Assembly (NCBI GenBank): GCA_028673005.1
Contig: CM054115.1
Span: 9,087,654 to 9,151,653 of the forward strand
Reading direction: 5' to 3'
Origin: Tanypteryx hageni
Taxonomy: Eukaryota > Arthropoda > Insecta > Odonata > Petaluridae
DNA length: 64,000 nucleotides
Shown: piece by piece, positions 1 through 10,445 of the stretch
Numbering within the stretch: position 1 is the stretch's first letter
How the letters are laid out: every line of letters starts with the position of its first letter
Program-made: the position numbers and the translations under genes
The notes under the pieces: model-generated
Databases searched by the model: none
The model's input: only the letters and a program-made list of their open reading frames with translations
Told to the model about the DNA's origin: nothing

Positions 1-361
1 GTAGAAAATATTGCAATTATTTATTACGTATTACATTTTTTAAATTTACTTTTCTATCTTCATATGAGTATCTATCAATTTTTTTTTGACTTGTCAATCT
101 TATCAACTTCCTTTTGTTCAATGGATAACATTGCAAACCCGATCAGCCTTTCCTGTGAAATCATCCATTGCAAATAATTTCTTGTTAATTTTAATTTTGA
201 AAATGACTTTCAGTGGATTCTACGGTCACTGGTATTGTAAGAATTATCCTACAAATTATTTCTGTGTTTGGGTATATTTCATGCAATCTATTTTTATGCA
301 AGAAATTTAAAATATCAATTATGCTATGGTTTTCTGGTACAGTTATTGATAATATTATTAG
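1..361. other. AT-rich sequence without recognised gene
   Basis: No coding similarity or repeat structure is visible here. It is the downstream flank of the hAT relic that begins at 362 on the other strand. Confidence 0.5.
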
Positions 362-1390
362 CTATTCAGTAAGCTTTATTCCATCTACATCTCTTTCGGA
401 ATCCAAGTTGGTTTCATCTTTCACAACTTGTTTTATATCACAACAGACTTTCTGTAAGTTAACTACATCCCAAGTTTTAAGTTGGCTTATGTTGTGCATG
501 AACCCAAATCTAGAAACATATCCTCCGTATTGATGAAATTGCCTGGATAGAGATTTCAATGTCATATCCATGACTCGTAAAAAGAAATCCATTCTAAATT
601 GATCCTTTGCATTTTCCAATCCATCATCCTCATTTTCAAAATCAAAATGTTTCCTTTAACCCATATTGGAAAATTCTGTAATGGCTGACGTCTCATTTTT
701 TAGTTGTTTAGCTATTTCTAGAGTTTGATTAAATCCTTCATTTCTATACGTATTTAATGCTGATTTCAAAGCATCCAAATGTTTAACTGCCATATGTAAT
801 GGAAGTTGAGCAGATTGTAGAACCTTACTGACTTTATTTACAGCTATTAGTATGTCATACCAAATTACAATGGAATGCAAAAATTCGAAGCTGTTTAATT
901 CATGGGAAACTAGTGTATTTGATCCGCTTTTTATTTTTGGGTCTTTACAAATTTCAGCTACTTCGAGTAAAGCTTCTTTAATTTTTTATAATTGAAAGCA
1001 TACAGCTTTTATAATTTTGATTCTGAACTCCCACCTAGTATTAGACAAGGGTTTTAGTGATATATCTGTATACCTCTTTAAGATATTCAATCCTGCCGGA
1101 GAGGCTGCAAATCTAGTGTACATACGCTGAATAACACCAAAAAGGGACATTGCCTGTGGACAGGAATTAGCCATGTCACAGAGAACCAAATTTAAATTAT
1201 GGGCTCCACATGGCATGAAAAATGCTCTTGAATTTAGACTTAAAATGCATGTTTGAATGCCCTGTTGATAGCCCTTCATATTTGCGCCATTATCATATCC
1301 TTGTCCTCTGCAATTCTTCAAGGACATTCCAGCATCATTCAACTCTTTTCATGTATTTTCAAAAAGTCCTGACATTTCCAGAAAACTTAT
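362..1390 (-). pseudogene. hAT-family transposase relic (ZMYM1-like)
   Basis: Three open pieces (1342-986, 880-656, 619-362) lie in one reading frame and are separated by single stops at 986-988 and 656-658, so this is one decayed gene. The upstream piece contains CRGQGYDNGANMKG and CGAHNLNLVLCD, typical of the catalytic region of the hAT lineage related to zinc-finger MYM-type protein 1. The middle piece has the WYDIL-AVNKVSKVLQS segment of the same family. The downstream piece (FRMDFFLRVMDMTLKSLSRQF) is the helical region before the dimerisation domain. The N-terminal zinc finger and the C-terminal hAT dimerisation motif are not visible. No terminal repeats were found. Family assignment rests on recognised motifs and is fairly secure. 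Confidence 0.8.
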
Positions 1391-2599
1391 GAAATGTTAA
1401 CTACTTCTACATGAATCTTTGTCACCAAACATTGACACTCTGCCTTGTAAAAATATCTATGTAGAGCAATGTTTTTACATCCTGCAAACCTACATGCCAA
1501 ATTTCAGATTTCCTGTCCTTCTAGAAGTACCTAAGAGTTTTGTCAGTCAGTGAGGCACAAGTAGCTTTATTATTATAGATGAATCTGCAGAAATTTACTT
1601 GAAATACTTGAACAAATTATAAGTTATTTAAAATATATAGCATTTAACATAATAATTGAATTATTTTACTCTTTTTAATGTGTAAAAACCGGATAAAATG
1701 TGAATGAACAGTCAATTTACCATCAAAAGAAAAATGTATAGTAACTTACTATGAACTAAATATATGAACTGCAGTGAGTTTTAACTATATTTTAAGATCG
1801 CAATTTTATTTTACGTATAGTAATTTTTCAGAAAATTGTCTTTTTTAAAGAAATTTAAATAAAAGTCATAAAACGTTATTTTTTCAATCCTATTAGAAAT
1901 TTGGTTCAAAATATTTCCTGTATTATCATTTAAAGAAATCCAATGAAAATAATGTTATATTTAGTTTTATGAAATTCACTATTTGGCAATGGTACATGAT
2001 TCGATTGTATAAAATGTTTTATAATGAATTATAATTTATTATTGTTATTTTTGTATCACAGCCCCTTTTAATCTTATGCAAATGCTACGTTGCCCTGTTT
2101 CTCCATTTCTGCTCATTTCAATTCTCATTTCCTTCCTCCACCTAACTACTCAACCTTTCACCCCCGGGATCACGCCGGGATCAGTACCTCATACGGACCC
2201 TTGCCGCGACTCTTTTAATTTGCCGTATTTCGATTATAAACATTTCTTATAGAATGATATTTTTGTTTAACACTGAGGAATGATTTATTATTTGAATTTT
2301 ATAAATAGAATATGTTTTGTGAACTCTTAAATTGACTTATATAATTTTTTTTAGTGTACATGAATGGAAAACTGCAAAAAAACTTTCTCACATCTCTTTT
2401 TTAATCTTTACTTTATCAGTTCGTAATGTTTTCTTTTATAATCACACGGATAATTTCTTATATTTTTAGGAATTTAAACAATTTCTTTTGTTCATCTGAC
2501 TCTTATTAACATTATAAAAATTTATTTCGAAAGTTAAGATTTTAACATCCAATTTTTTGTCTACTTTAAAATATATAGTATATTAAAATATAACTGTAC
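1391..2599. other. Non-coding, possible repeat tail and a GC-rich patch
   Basis: Positions about 1390-1585 read like the non-coding end of an interspersed repeat, with a GTCAGTCAGTGAGGCAC stretch running into ATTATTATAGATGAAT. Positions 2090-2220 are a short GC-rich patch in AT-rich surroundings, with no recognisable product. Confidence 0.3.
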
Positions 2600-3275
2600 T
2601 TTGTAAAAACTAAATGGACAGATTATGCAAATAACTAAATAAATGTGTGTATATTCTTGGAACACGGCTACACTGGAGTAGGCTAGTATCGTAAAGAGGC
2701 AAGAGACGAAATGAAAACGGATCGCTCTCGAGCGTCTCTTTCTCAGTAATGGAAGGGACCCTCCCTGTTTTCGTAGTGATATATCTCATCGTGCGTGCTC
2801 TCATTCGAAGGAACAGTTCATATTCTCAAGACTAAACGAACTTGAGAGGCAATAAATCATTGTATATTGGTGCCGTCTCGGTGAGACCTCGAGGAAGTAA
2901 TTTCAGTGAAGATTTTGGGAGCTAAGCTAAGTGGTCACGGAATGGATGATAGGAATACAATACTTCTCTTTGATAGGCATCCAAATGCGATAACATTCTC
3001 TCTCTCTGAGAGCGAGAGAGAGAGTTAATAACCAGGCATAGGCTCCTAGGTGTCGGTGTTTACAAGAAGCCAAGGAAGCGAACGCAGTAGACCATTGAGT
3101 AGACCAGAGAAGCGCAAGCTAAGACTATGCAGAGAACTTCAGCATGTGACATCACAAAACATCGAATATATCGATGACTATTTCCGAAAAAATTGCATTC
3201 AGGAATTTGTAACACATTTCAATTGGCATGGTCTTTCATCTTCAGAGGTTATTAACGTAAAAGAATATTAAGATA
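2600..3275 (+). repeat. Possible LTR-retrotransposon fragment
   Basis: At 2866 the sequence TTGGTGCCGTCTCGGTGAG follows an AATAAA-containing stretch. That is the arrangement of an LTR end followed by a primer-binding site complementary to a tRNA 3' CCA end. Downstream are a short frame starting at 2943 and another at 3050-3271 with a basic region (RSRPLSRPEKRKLRLCREL). Neither is recognisably gag, and the upstream LTR end was not found, so this is only a suggestion. Confidence 0.25.
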
Positions 3276-4649
3276 TTATATTGTAAATTTAATACTAAAT
3301 GCAGAACACTATACAGCCGTTGGTTTCAAGATTTCATTCATCTAACATATATAGATGAAAATTTATATTTTTTAAAGATGGTACTTATAAAATCTGATAT
3401 TCTGTTTAAATACCAGCCGGCGTACGATGCCGTAGGGTTTAAATACCTCCCATCGCTAACGGGTTAATAGGTTCAGTAATGTGTTATACCAGTGTATAAA
3501 AGTCTGATCCGTATTTACCCTTTAACTGCTAAGTTTATGAAATGGGAGAATTGGGGGTATGCCAAGTTTAAAAAAATAAAAAATCAATGTTTAACAATAT
3601 TAAATTTTAACAATACATGTAACCTTTTTCCATACAATATGATATATTTTTCTTTGTTAGTCATTTTAAAGATGTATTTTTGTTGTGATATAATGTGTGA
3701 GAGGTACTGAAGGCACAAAAACATGAAATGCATAAACACGTTCACAGCAGTTGAAAGGTTAAAGCACTTAAAAGGTGCATCTATTAAGCATGAATATGTG
3801 GCCAAGAATATAATTCAACTCTCTGAAACATACTGTAATGTGAATTATATATTTTTTAATTTTCAGTCCACAAACTGTTGTTTCATTAAATTGAAATTTA
3901 TTTGTTTCATTCAAAATCGCTCCACAAAAGGACATTTATTTCTTTGATTACCATTTTTAATCTTTTTGAATAGTATTTTAGCTCTTTAGGTATTCCTTCT
4001 CATAAATAATGCAACAAATGTTGTTTACATTGATTGCTATGAAAATCATTTCCCTCTCCTTTCGTCTTTCTCATACTGAAAACCTTCAAAGCAAGCTTAA
4101 ATCCATCAGGATTGAAATAATAGGATTTCTAGGTTTAACAATGTAATTGGTAGGCAAGGCAACATCCCATTAAAATGCTAAGATTTTCCCAAAATATGTG
4201 AATTAAATGTTTAACATGAGGGATTTTGAACTGTAGGCGGGAGAAGATGAACAGAATAAGAAACCATATAATTTTTTCTTTAACCCTTGAGCCTAGGTAT
4301 AGAGTGCACCACTTCCTGGAATTTGTGGTGGGGGGATGTTTACAATGTAACAAAGTAAGAGAGGTAGTAGTATGTGCTCAGTGATTCTTTAGCTTCATTG
4401 TAGAGTGAATCCCACATGAGTTAATCGCTTCTAGTGATCACTTTGCACTGAAGTGAGTGGAGTTCCTTACTGGCACACTCAGTATGCCATGCGCCTGCTC
4501 ATATTGCCTTACTGTTTTTTGTTTTTAAAATGTTTATCAATTATATTTTAGTGCAATTTTCGAATGTTAATGTTTTACAATTTGAGGACCATTTATAGGA
4601 AATTTTCTCTGAAAAATATTAGTGTAATTCCTTACATATAATATTTTTC
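3276..4649. other. No gene recognised
   Basis: AT-rich sequence with only short chance frames. Positions 4272-4300 (TTTAACCCTTGAGCC) resemble a piggyBac-type terminus, but no partner end was found. Confidence 0.4.
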
Positions 4650-5135
4650 AAGTTAGAGATATACGAAGGCAGAGGACATTTTGAACATCTTCAAAGAGTT
4701 ATCCAATGAATAGAGAGAGAAAGGCATAGATGGTTCCTATGTTTCAAGCTCGGAAGAGGAGAAAGTGGTGTCTCGCAGTGATCATGAATCAGAATCGGAG
4801 CAAGAACTAGACCCAAGTTATGGTGAGAGCAAATTTACAGAATACCAGATTAAGTTGTAGGGTATTCTTGAAGAACATGGCAATAAAAATGTTACATGCT
4901 CACCTATGTGAATGAGCACAGATGAAGACTTGACCCTTGGGCGTCACAGCATTTCTAATAAGATACAGGACTGAAGACACAGCAGAGTGAACAGCCCTCA
5001 AGGTAGAAATGTGGACAATGTGTTGCATGTGGATGTGGGAAAAATGTGTCTACTACAGTAATGTGTAGTTCTTTTTCTGATTTCGTCTGCAAGACACTCA
5101 AACAACCATCATTTGTGGGAAATGTGAACAAGGTG
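4650..5135 (+). pseudogene. Possible piggyBac-type transposase remnant
   Basis: A frame around 4725-4858 encodes an acidic, serine-rich segment (SSEEEKVVSRSDHESESEQE). About 150 bp downstream, 5010-5130 encodes a cysteine-rich stretch (KCGQCVACGCGKNVSTTVMC). Acidic N-termini and cysteine-rich C-termini are usual in piggyBac transposases, but no catalytic domain lies between them. Weak call. Confidence 0.25.
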
Positions 5136-5141
5136 GTAATA

Positions 5142-6540
5142 CCGTATTTACCTGAATCCAAGACGTCCCTTTTAGCAGAATCTCAAAACAGAAAAACGAT
5201 TTTATGGCCTAATTTCTCAATGACTATTTGGTGTATATTTCGAACACATGTATTCAGTATAGGTAAACTAGTTCATTCATTAATTGAAATGGTTTGTTAA
5301 AATTTTTTTCTTAAAAAATAAATAATTTTAAAATGTATTTTAAAAATTAAGACTATTAATTGAGTACCGGATCGTAAGTTTGCAATAAAAATACAATTAT
5401 TTTATTTTGTTTAAAAAACATCGATTAAATGGATAATCATACTTCCTACGGTTCTATGAAAATGCATCACGGTCATTTTGTCACGCATCAATTCATCGCA
5501 CATTAGTGCAACGCACGTCAATTCATCTCTCAACAAATTCGTCAGTGTCTCGCCTTCCAATTTGTCTTGCAACAAAATTGTCACGCGACGAATTTGTCTA
5601 GCGATGAATTGATGCGCGATGAGTTTGTCGAGCGATTTATTGATGTGCAACGAGTTTATCCTGTTGAATTGATGCACCAGTAATTTTTCAACCCAATCAT
5701 AAAAACCGATGTTGCATTTTTTATCTCAACCCCAGATTTCTTGTTTGCAAACCAATTTGTTATAACGGGAGGATCTACAGCAGCAAAAACTATATTTCTC
5801 ATGGCATCCAGGACATTCCATTTCCTGATCTCTGCTACAGGTATGTTTCTCTTAATCTCATACAGACAATATTGAAGCAACTGCTTTCAGTATGATCTTC
5901 TTAAGCACAATAATTTTCAAACTTAGGGGTTGCATGTAGCTCATCGTGTTAGCAGGTAGAAATAGAAGTCATGTACTTAAACTCGGGGCCCGCATGATTG
6001 TTTGCTGCCCATTGGTCTATTAGTAGAAGAATGTTCCTGTTTTGGGAGCATCTCTCTATCCACATGAGCCACTCTCGGAAGAGCTTTCGCATCATCCAAG
6101 CATTTCTGTTGGTCTTCTAGTCTGAAGAAAAATGTGTTGTCTCTTCAAAACATTGTCTTTTCGGACTTGCCAACAACTAATGGTTTTAATTTTTCACTTC
6201 CAACTGCATTACCTACAAATAAGATGGTTATGTGGATTTTCCACACTGTGATTGTAAGCATCCAATCTGGTTGCAAATTATAAAACAACCCAGTTTCATT
6301 GCAGTTGAAGATGTCTGTAAGACTCATTTTCAAGAATTGGTTTGATGCTTTCTCGCTTATTATCAGCAGCTATAATATTAACTGATGATACTTTACCTAC
6401 TACATCTTTCCAGTGTCCGTTTATGACTCCTTTTCTCTCTGTATCACAAGACCTTTTAGAGATGTTTGCAAAGGAAACATTAATGGTTCGATTTTCAGTC
6501 TCAAACTCCACTTCCTTTCACTGATCAAGTTTTTAGTTAA
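5142..6540 (-). mobile_element. Pogo/Tigger element, one end identified
   Basis: Starts after TA (5140-5141) with CCGTATTTACCTGAATCCAA. The first 300 bp are the reverse complement of the right end of the MITE at 53886-54536, and both carry an array of ATTTGTC/GATGAATTG motifs (5455-5690 here). The element contains a Tigger transposase relic on the minus strand. The distal end could not be located, so the coordinate given is the end of recognisable coding sequence. Confidence 0.6.
5656..6511 (-). pseudogene. Tigger (pogo, DDE_1) transposase relic
   Basis: The minus-strand frame 6333-6145 reads LTDIFNCNETGLFYNLQP followed by GSEKLKPLVVGKSEK, the first catalytic block of Tigger/CENP-B-like DDE transposases. 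About 6120-5990 encodes FREWLMWIERCSQNRNILLL, the block before the second catalytic aspartate, and 5880-5656 encodes the C-terminal part. The usual aspartate of the NADETG motif is Asn here (NCNETG), and there are several stops and frameshifts, so the enzyme is dead. The N-terminal DNA-binding domain is missing. Confidence 0.75.
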
Positions 6541-8706
6541 GGGGTTTGAAATCCCATTAAGACCCTAGTCCTCATTGTAGTGTGATGGCACTCCCGCTCA
6601 GAGCAATCCCCATGCTGACAGCCTCACTTAATGCATTTGCATATTTTGATGCTTCTATAAATAAACCTGAGAACTGCCTACCAGCTGCCTCTCATCGAGT
6701 TACGGTTGGATATTTTCTAATGATTTCATATTCTCCGTTAATGTAGAGAATCAAGACTGGTTGATGCATAAATAAATTTAAAGGTCGAAGCCAAATGCAT
6801 CAAATGGCAGACAGTTAACTAATCAGATTTTACTCTTAAATCGACTACACATAGCACTTTCGAAATTTATTTCAAATAAAGCAGTTTTGAGCAGTCCATG
6901 GGACCAAATATTGTATCAGAATTAAAAAATAAGTATATCAAATTTAACATACTAAAAACCATACAAAATCCTATTATGCTGGCAGGGAAATGGCAAGTAT
7001 TTTGAATTATCTGAAGTTGAATAACAAGGTTTCCCTGTATTTGCCTTGTTCTTCTGTAGAATAAAAATAGAACTTTTATCTTTTCATATTCCCACTTCCT
7101 TCTGCCCTGATATTTTAGCATACTATGGCTAGAATATTAGGTAGTCTCTGAAAAGCAACATCTTTAACACATTTGCTGCCTTCCAAATATTGGTGATATT
7201 TCCTCAGGAGCTGAATTTGTAATTTTAGTTTTATTTGAAATCACCTTAAAAGAACGAAAAATAAGGGTTTCAGTCGATATTATGAATTTACTATAAAAAT
7301 AATATACCTACCAAACAAAATAACATAACTTCCAACTTCAAAATAATTTTTTTTTCAAAACTACCCGAAAAATTCGAAAAGAATAGAAAGTTATTAGTCT
7401 GCTTAAAAAATTAAGATGCAAAATTTACCCAAGAAATAGAAAATATATAACATTTAAAATCTCACTTGAAGACCTTGCAAAACCAGGATCAAAAAACAAA
7501 AAAATGGTCTAATCTTTCACAGAGTGCCTTTTGTTAGATGTATCCCTCAGTGCAAAGCCAACAGAATATGGAATTGCGTACATTTGTGATGCACATGTAC
7601 AACGCTGACTCAGTGTGGTTGCATCAAAGGCAGCGGATGTGTTGGTTATCTATTTTCTCTCAGCTGCTCTTCTCGGGCATATACCTAGTTCTGAAAACAC
7701 ATCTCCATTCCCTGGTTCTATTACCAACAGACAAATTTGCGTAATCACCATATCTATAAATTACAATCAGAACTTGATTTATAATAGAAATATGTAAGCT
7801 GTACTTTTAAGACGATCCAAGTTTTTATAGCTCCTGAAATGTTTTTTTTTTGGATGAATACATTTCATAGAAGCATCAACTATGGTATTTATTTGGATAT
7901 CTTATGTACTAAAAAACTATGCAATCATAAAAATGTACTTTTGGAGGATTAATGTTTTAAGGTTCCAAAAGATATAACAATGTTGTCAATAGTATATGTT
8001 TTCTCTCACCTCCCATTATTTCTTTGGCTTTACAGTTCTGCAAATTCAACAAAGCCATGGAAGAAACACAACAACAGAAACAAGAGAGAAAAATTGCGCC
8101 GAGTATATTCCTATCTGGATCAATGATTTGTAATAATTTGTTTATTAAATATTTTATGAAGCATAACTAGTTATTTCCTTAATGTTGATTTGGCTTGGTA
8201 TATTGATGATGACAGCTCCATTGAAGAAAATTTATTAATAAATGAAATATTTAGATATATTTTAGGGCATCCTTTCTTTGAATACAGCAAAATTATTCTA
8301 ATGCAGAGTAATCCCATTCCATATGTACATGATACATAATATAACATACATTGTTACTATACAACATGTATTATTTATTACCTGTTGAAAAAAATGCAGC
8401 ATGTTTTTTAATTATAAAATAAATTTCAACATTTAAATAACTTCATTGAAATAGTAAAAAGTGTAAAGAAAATTATTTGCAAAAATTAAATAAAAATTCC
8501 ATTCAGGAAAAGGTGACCACAATATGTTACCATATTTTTTAATGACCAGTAGCTTTAAAAAATACTAACTTGAAATACATCCAGGAAGCACTGTGATTTT
8601 TAAGGAGCAACATAATTCTCCATTAAAGTAGAAAGACCTACAAAGACCTGACCACTACATAGAACCAATACCATTCATGAATTACAAGTCGATCATTATA
8701 TCTATA
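6541..8706. other. No gene recognised
   Basis: AT-rich. Short frames at 6867-7121 (minus) and 7538-7797 (plus) have no recognisable motifs. It lies downstream of the SSU72 3' end. Confidence 0.4.
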
Positions 8707-8714
8707 TGGTTAAC

Positions 8715-8720
8715 TTTATT
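8715..8720 (-). promoter_or_regulatory. Candidate polyadenylation signal of SSU72
   Basis: On the minus strand AATAAA occurs 64 bp beyond the SSU72 stop codon. The position is suitable for a short 3' UTR; no transcript evidence is available. Confidence 0.45.
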
Positions 8721-8783
8721 CCAGATGAGTATGAACATATTATCAAGCTTGCTTGGAAAAATGAGGAAAATTACTTTGTGACA

Positions 8784-8885
8784 TTAGTAAAACAAAACGC
8801 AATGGAGGACAGCTCGCTGGCACTTTGCTTCGAAGTCCTGCAAGAGTTCATCAACGTCGTTATCAAGATCTTCACTGTCGGCCAT
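8784..8885 (-). CDS. Ssu72: SSU72 exon 5
   Basis: Acceptor TTTTTATAG. Encodes the last 33 residues, ending LHCVLFY and TAA. The C-terminal helix DELLQDFE and the FY end match the family. Confidence 0.92.
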   Translation of the reverse strand: MADSEDLDNDVDELLQDFEAKCQRAVLHCVLFY

Positions 8886-9786
8886 CTATAAAAATATGGA
8901 GAGAAAAAATTAAAAGCAAGGGTTCGTTAATGGCGAAATTGTTTTACAAAAATTATCAAGTTCACAATAAGATAAAGGGTGACTTTAATATCGTCTTTAT
9001 ACCAAAGTTACTAATTCACATATTAGAAAAGCTCCAATGGTTGCCTCTTCATGATTATCTTGAATGTCGATATTTACAACGTGAACTGGCGTATTTTCCT
9101 CAGGAATACGTGCCTCCAAACCTAGAAAGTCATAAATACCAACGACTCAGATTTACATTTAACGTAACTTTATTGTAATGGTTACCTTTTGAGAAACGTA
9201 CATTCAATAACTTGGTCATAAACTCGCTCTTCACAAGTTATAACCACATCAAACTTATCCTTACAAGCCTGGAATCTTTCTGGGCGAGATTTTATTCTTC
9301 TATTCCGATCTAACATGTGAAGCAAACCATTTTGGGTATATCTAAACTAGAAGTTAGGGAGGAATCACAATGAACGAATAAAAAAGTACTTATCATTTTC
9401 AAATGGTTTTAAAAGGATACAAAGCTTTGTCTTTCGCCAAAAGATCTTGATATATTTCTTCGTAAGTTACTCCGAATTCGTAACAATTGGGCCTGTCAGG
9501 AGCCGGACCAGGTAATTTCACTTTATCACCCGTTCCAAAGGATTTCACATCGAAACCTTTTTTGCTAAAAGAGGTCAGAAAGACTTACAAGATGCCTCGG
9601 ATAAAATATAAAGGTTTACATATATATATATATGGAATCGAAAGTGACAGTGGGAAAAAATAATGATCGCAGACTAATCTCGCAAATAATACATTCCCCA
9701 AACCTTAAAAATGCATGAGCTTCCATGCTTCTATTCATGTTGCTCGAACATGTTACAGCAATCTTCATATTACGGCTAGAAGGCAT
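8784..9786 (-). CDS. Ssu72: RNA polymerase II CTD phosphatase Ssu72, complete five-exon gene
   Basis: Five exons join in frame to 579 nt (192 residues plus TAA), close to the roughly 194 residues usual for this family. The product dephosphorylates Ser5-P of the RNA polymerase II C-terminal repeat and works in 3'-end processing with the cleavage/polyadenylation machinery in the nucleus. The active-site CX5R loop is visible near the N-terminus ([10 protein letters not shown]). Further conserved blocks are [67 protein letters not shown] and [13 protein letters not shown] chose the ATG at 9786 because it gives [11 protein letters not shown], resembling the family start; a second ATG lies at 9768. 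All introns are GT-AG. The gene is divergent from GARS, with 422 bp between start codons. It shows no disabling mutation and looks functional. Confidence 0.95.
9012..9121 (-). CDS. Ssu72: SSU72 exon 4
   Basis: Acceptor TTTCTAG. Encodes [20 protein letters not shown] through GAFLICEL; donor GTAACT. Confidence 0.92.
9202..9341 (-). CDS. Ssu72: SSU72 exon 3
   Basis: Acceptor AGTTTAG. Encodes [20 protein letters not shown] through YDQVIE and ends one base into a codon before GTACGT. Confidence 0.92.
9421..9564 (-). CDS. Ssu72: SSU72 exon 2
   Basis: Acceptor CTCTTTTAG precedes [19 protein letters not shown]; it ends two bases into a Leu codon before GTATCC. Confidence 0.92.
9704..9786 (-). CDS. 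Ssu72: SSU72 exon 1
   Basis: Encodes [11 protein letters not shown] and the CX5R phosphatase loop, ending after two bases of a Ser codon. The donor is GTTTGG. Confidence 0.92.
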
Positions 9787-10208
9787 TACGATCATTTAAA
9801 AAATTGGGTGCACATTCTACAAAAGTATATCCCGAAAATCGTTGAAAGAACAGACGGATCACAACTTCCACTGTCATTCAGGTTATGCAACCGAAATGTT
9901 TATACTGTAAATATATATGGGAATATATAACTACATTAGAATTAAATTTGGATAAATAAAGGCAGCAGTTAGTAGCTATAGTCTTAAATATAACATAAAA
10001 AACATTAAATTTTACAAGAGAGAGTTTTACTTTAATTTTAGATATTAATATAGAATTTGCGGTTGGTATTGACAAAAGAATAACTATTCATTTTCCACCG
10101 CAACTGTTTCTCATGACCCGGCATACGTAATCATTTGGTATTGTGGGTTACAGGATAGGTATTGATAGGTATCATGAACTATTGTGTTCTGTGAATGTAT
10201 GTGCCTAA
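9787..10208. promoter_or_regulatory. Presumed bidirectional promoter between SSU72 and GARS
   Basis: These 422 bp separate the divergent start codons and hold both 5' UTRs. No TATA box stands out at a convincing position. Sharing of regulatory sequence is inferred from the spacing alone. Confidence 0.6.
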
Positions 10209-10445
10209 ATGAAACAATTTCTTCCACTTCTGCGAGTTTTAGTTCGATTTAGTATTAGTTACCGTGTTGAGGAAAAGCTAGTTAGGAATCTCTTCATAGG
10301 AAGTGCACATTTGTGTAGAGATAGTGGTACTTGGGGAAGCAAAAAGAAAAATCGCAGCATACGGCTTAATTTCCCTGTGAATATTATGGCCGATCCTAAA
10401 ATTGAGGAAATTTTGGCTCCATTTCGCGCATCTGTCAAAGAGCAG
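10209..10445 (+). CDS. GARS: GARS exon 1
   Basis: Seventy-nine codons: a putative mitochondrial presequence (1-59), the second start ATG at 10386, and the beginning of the WHEP domain ([14 protein letters not shown]). Donor GTGTGT. Confidence 0.93.

Noticed and set aside
2999..3026. TCTCTC/GAGAGA palindrome as a regulatory hairpin
   Set aside because: Low-complexity purine/pyrimidine run with no supporting context.
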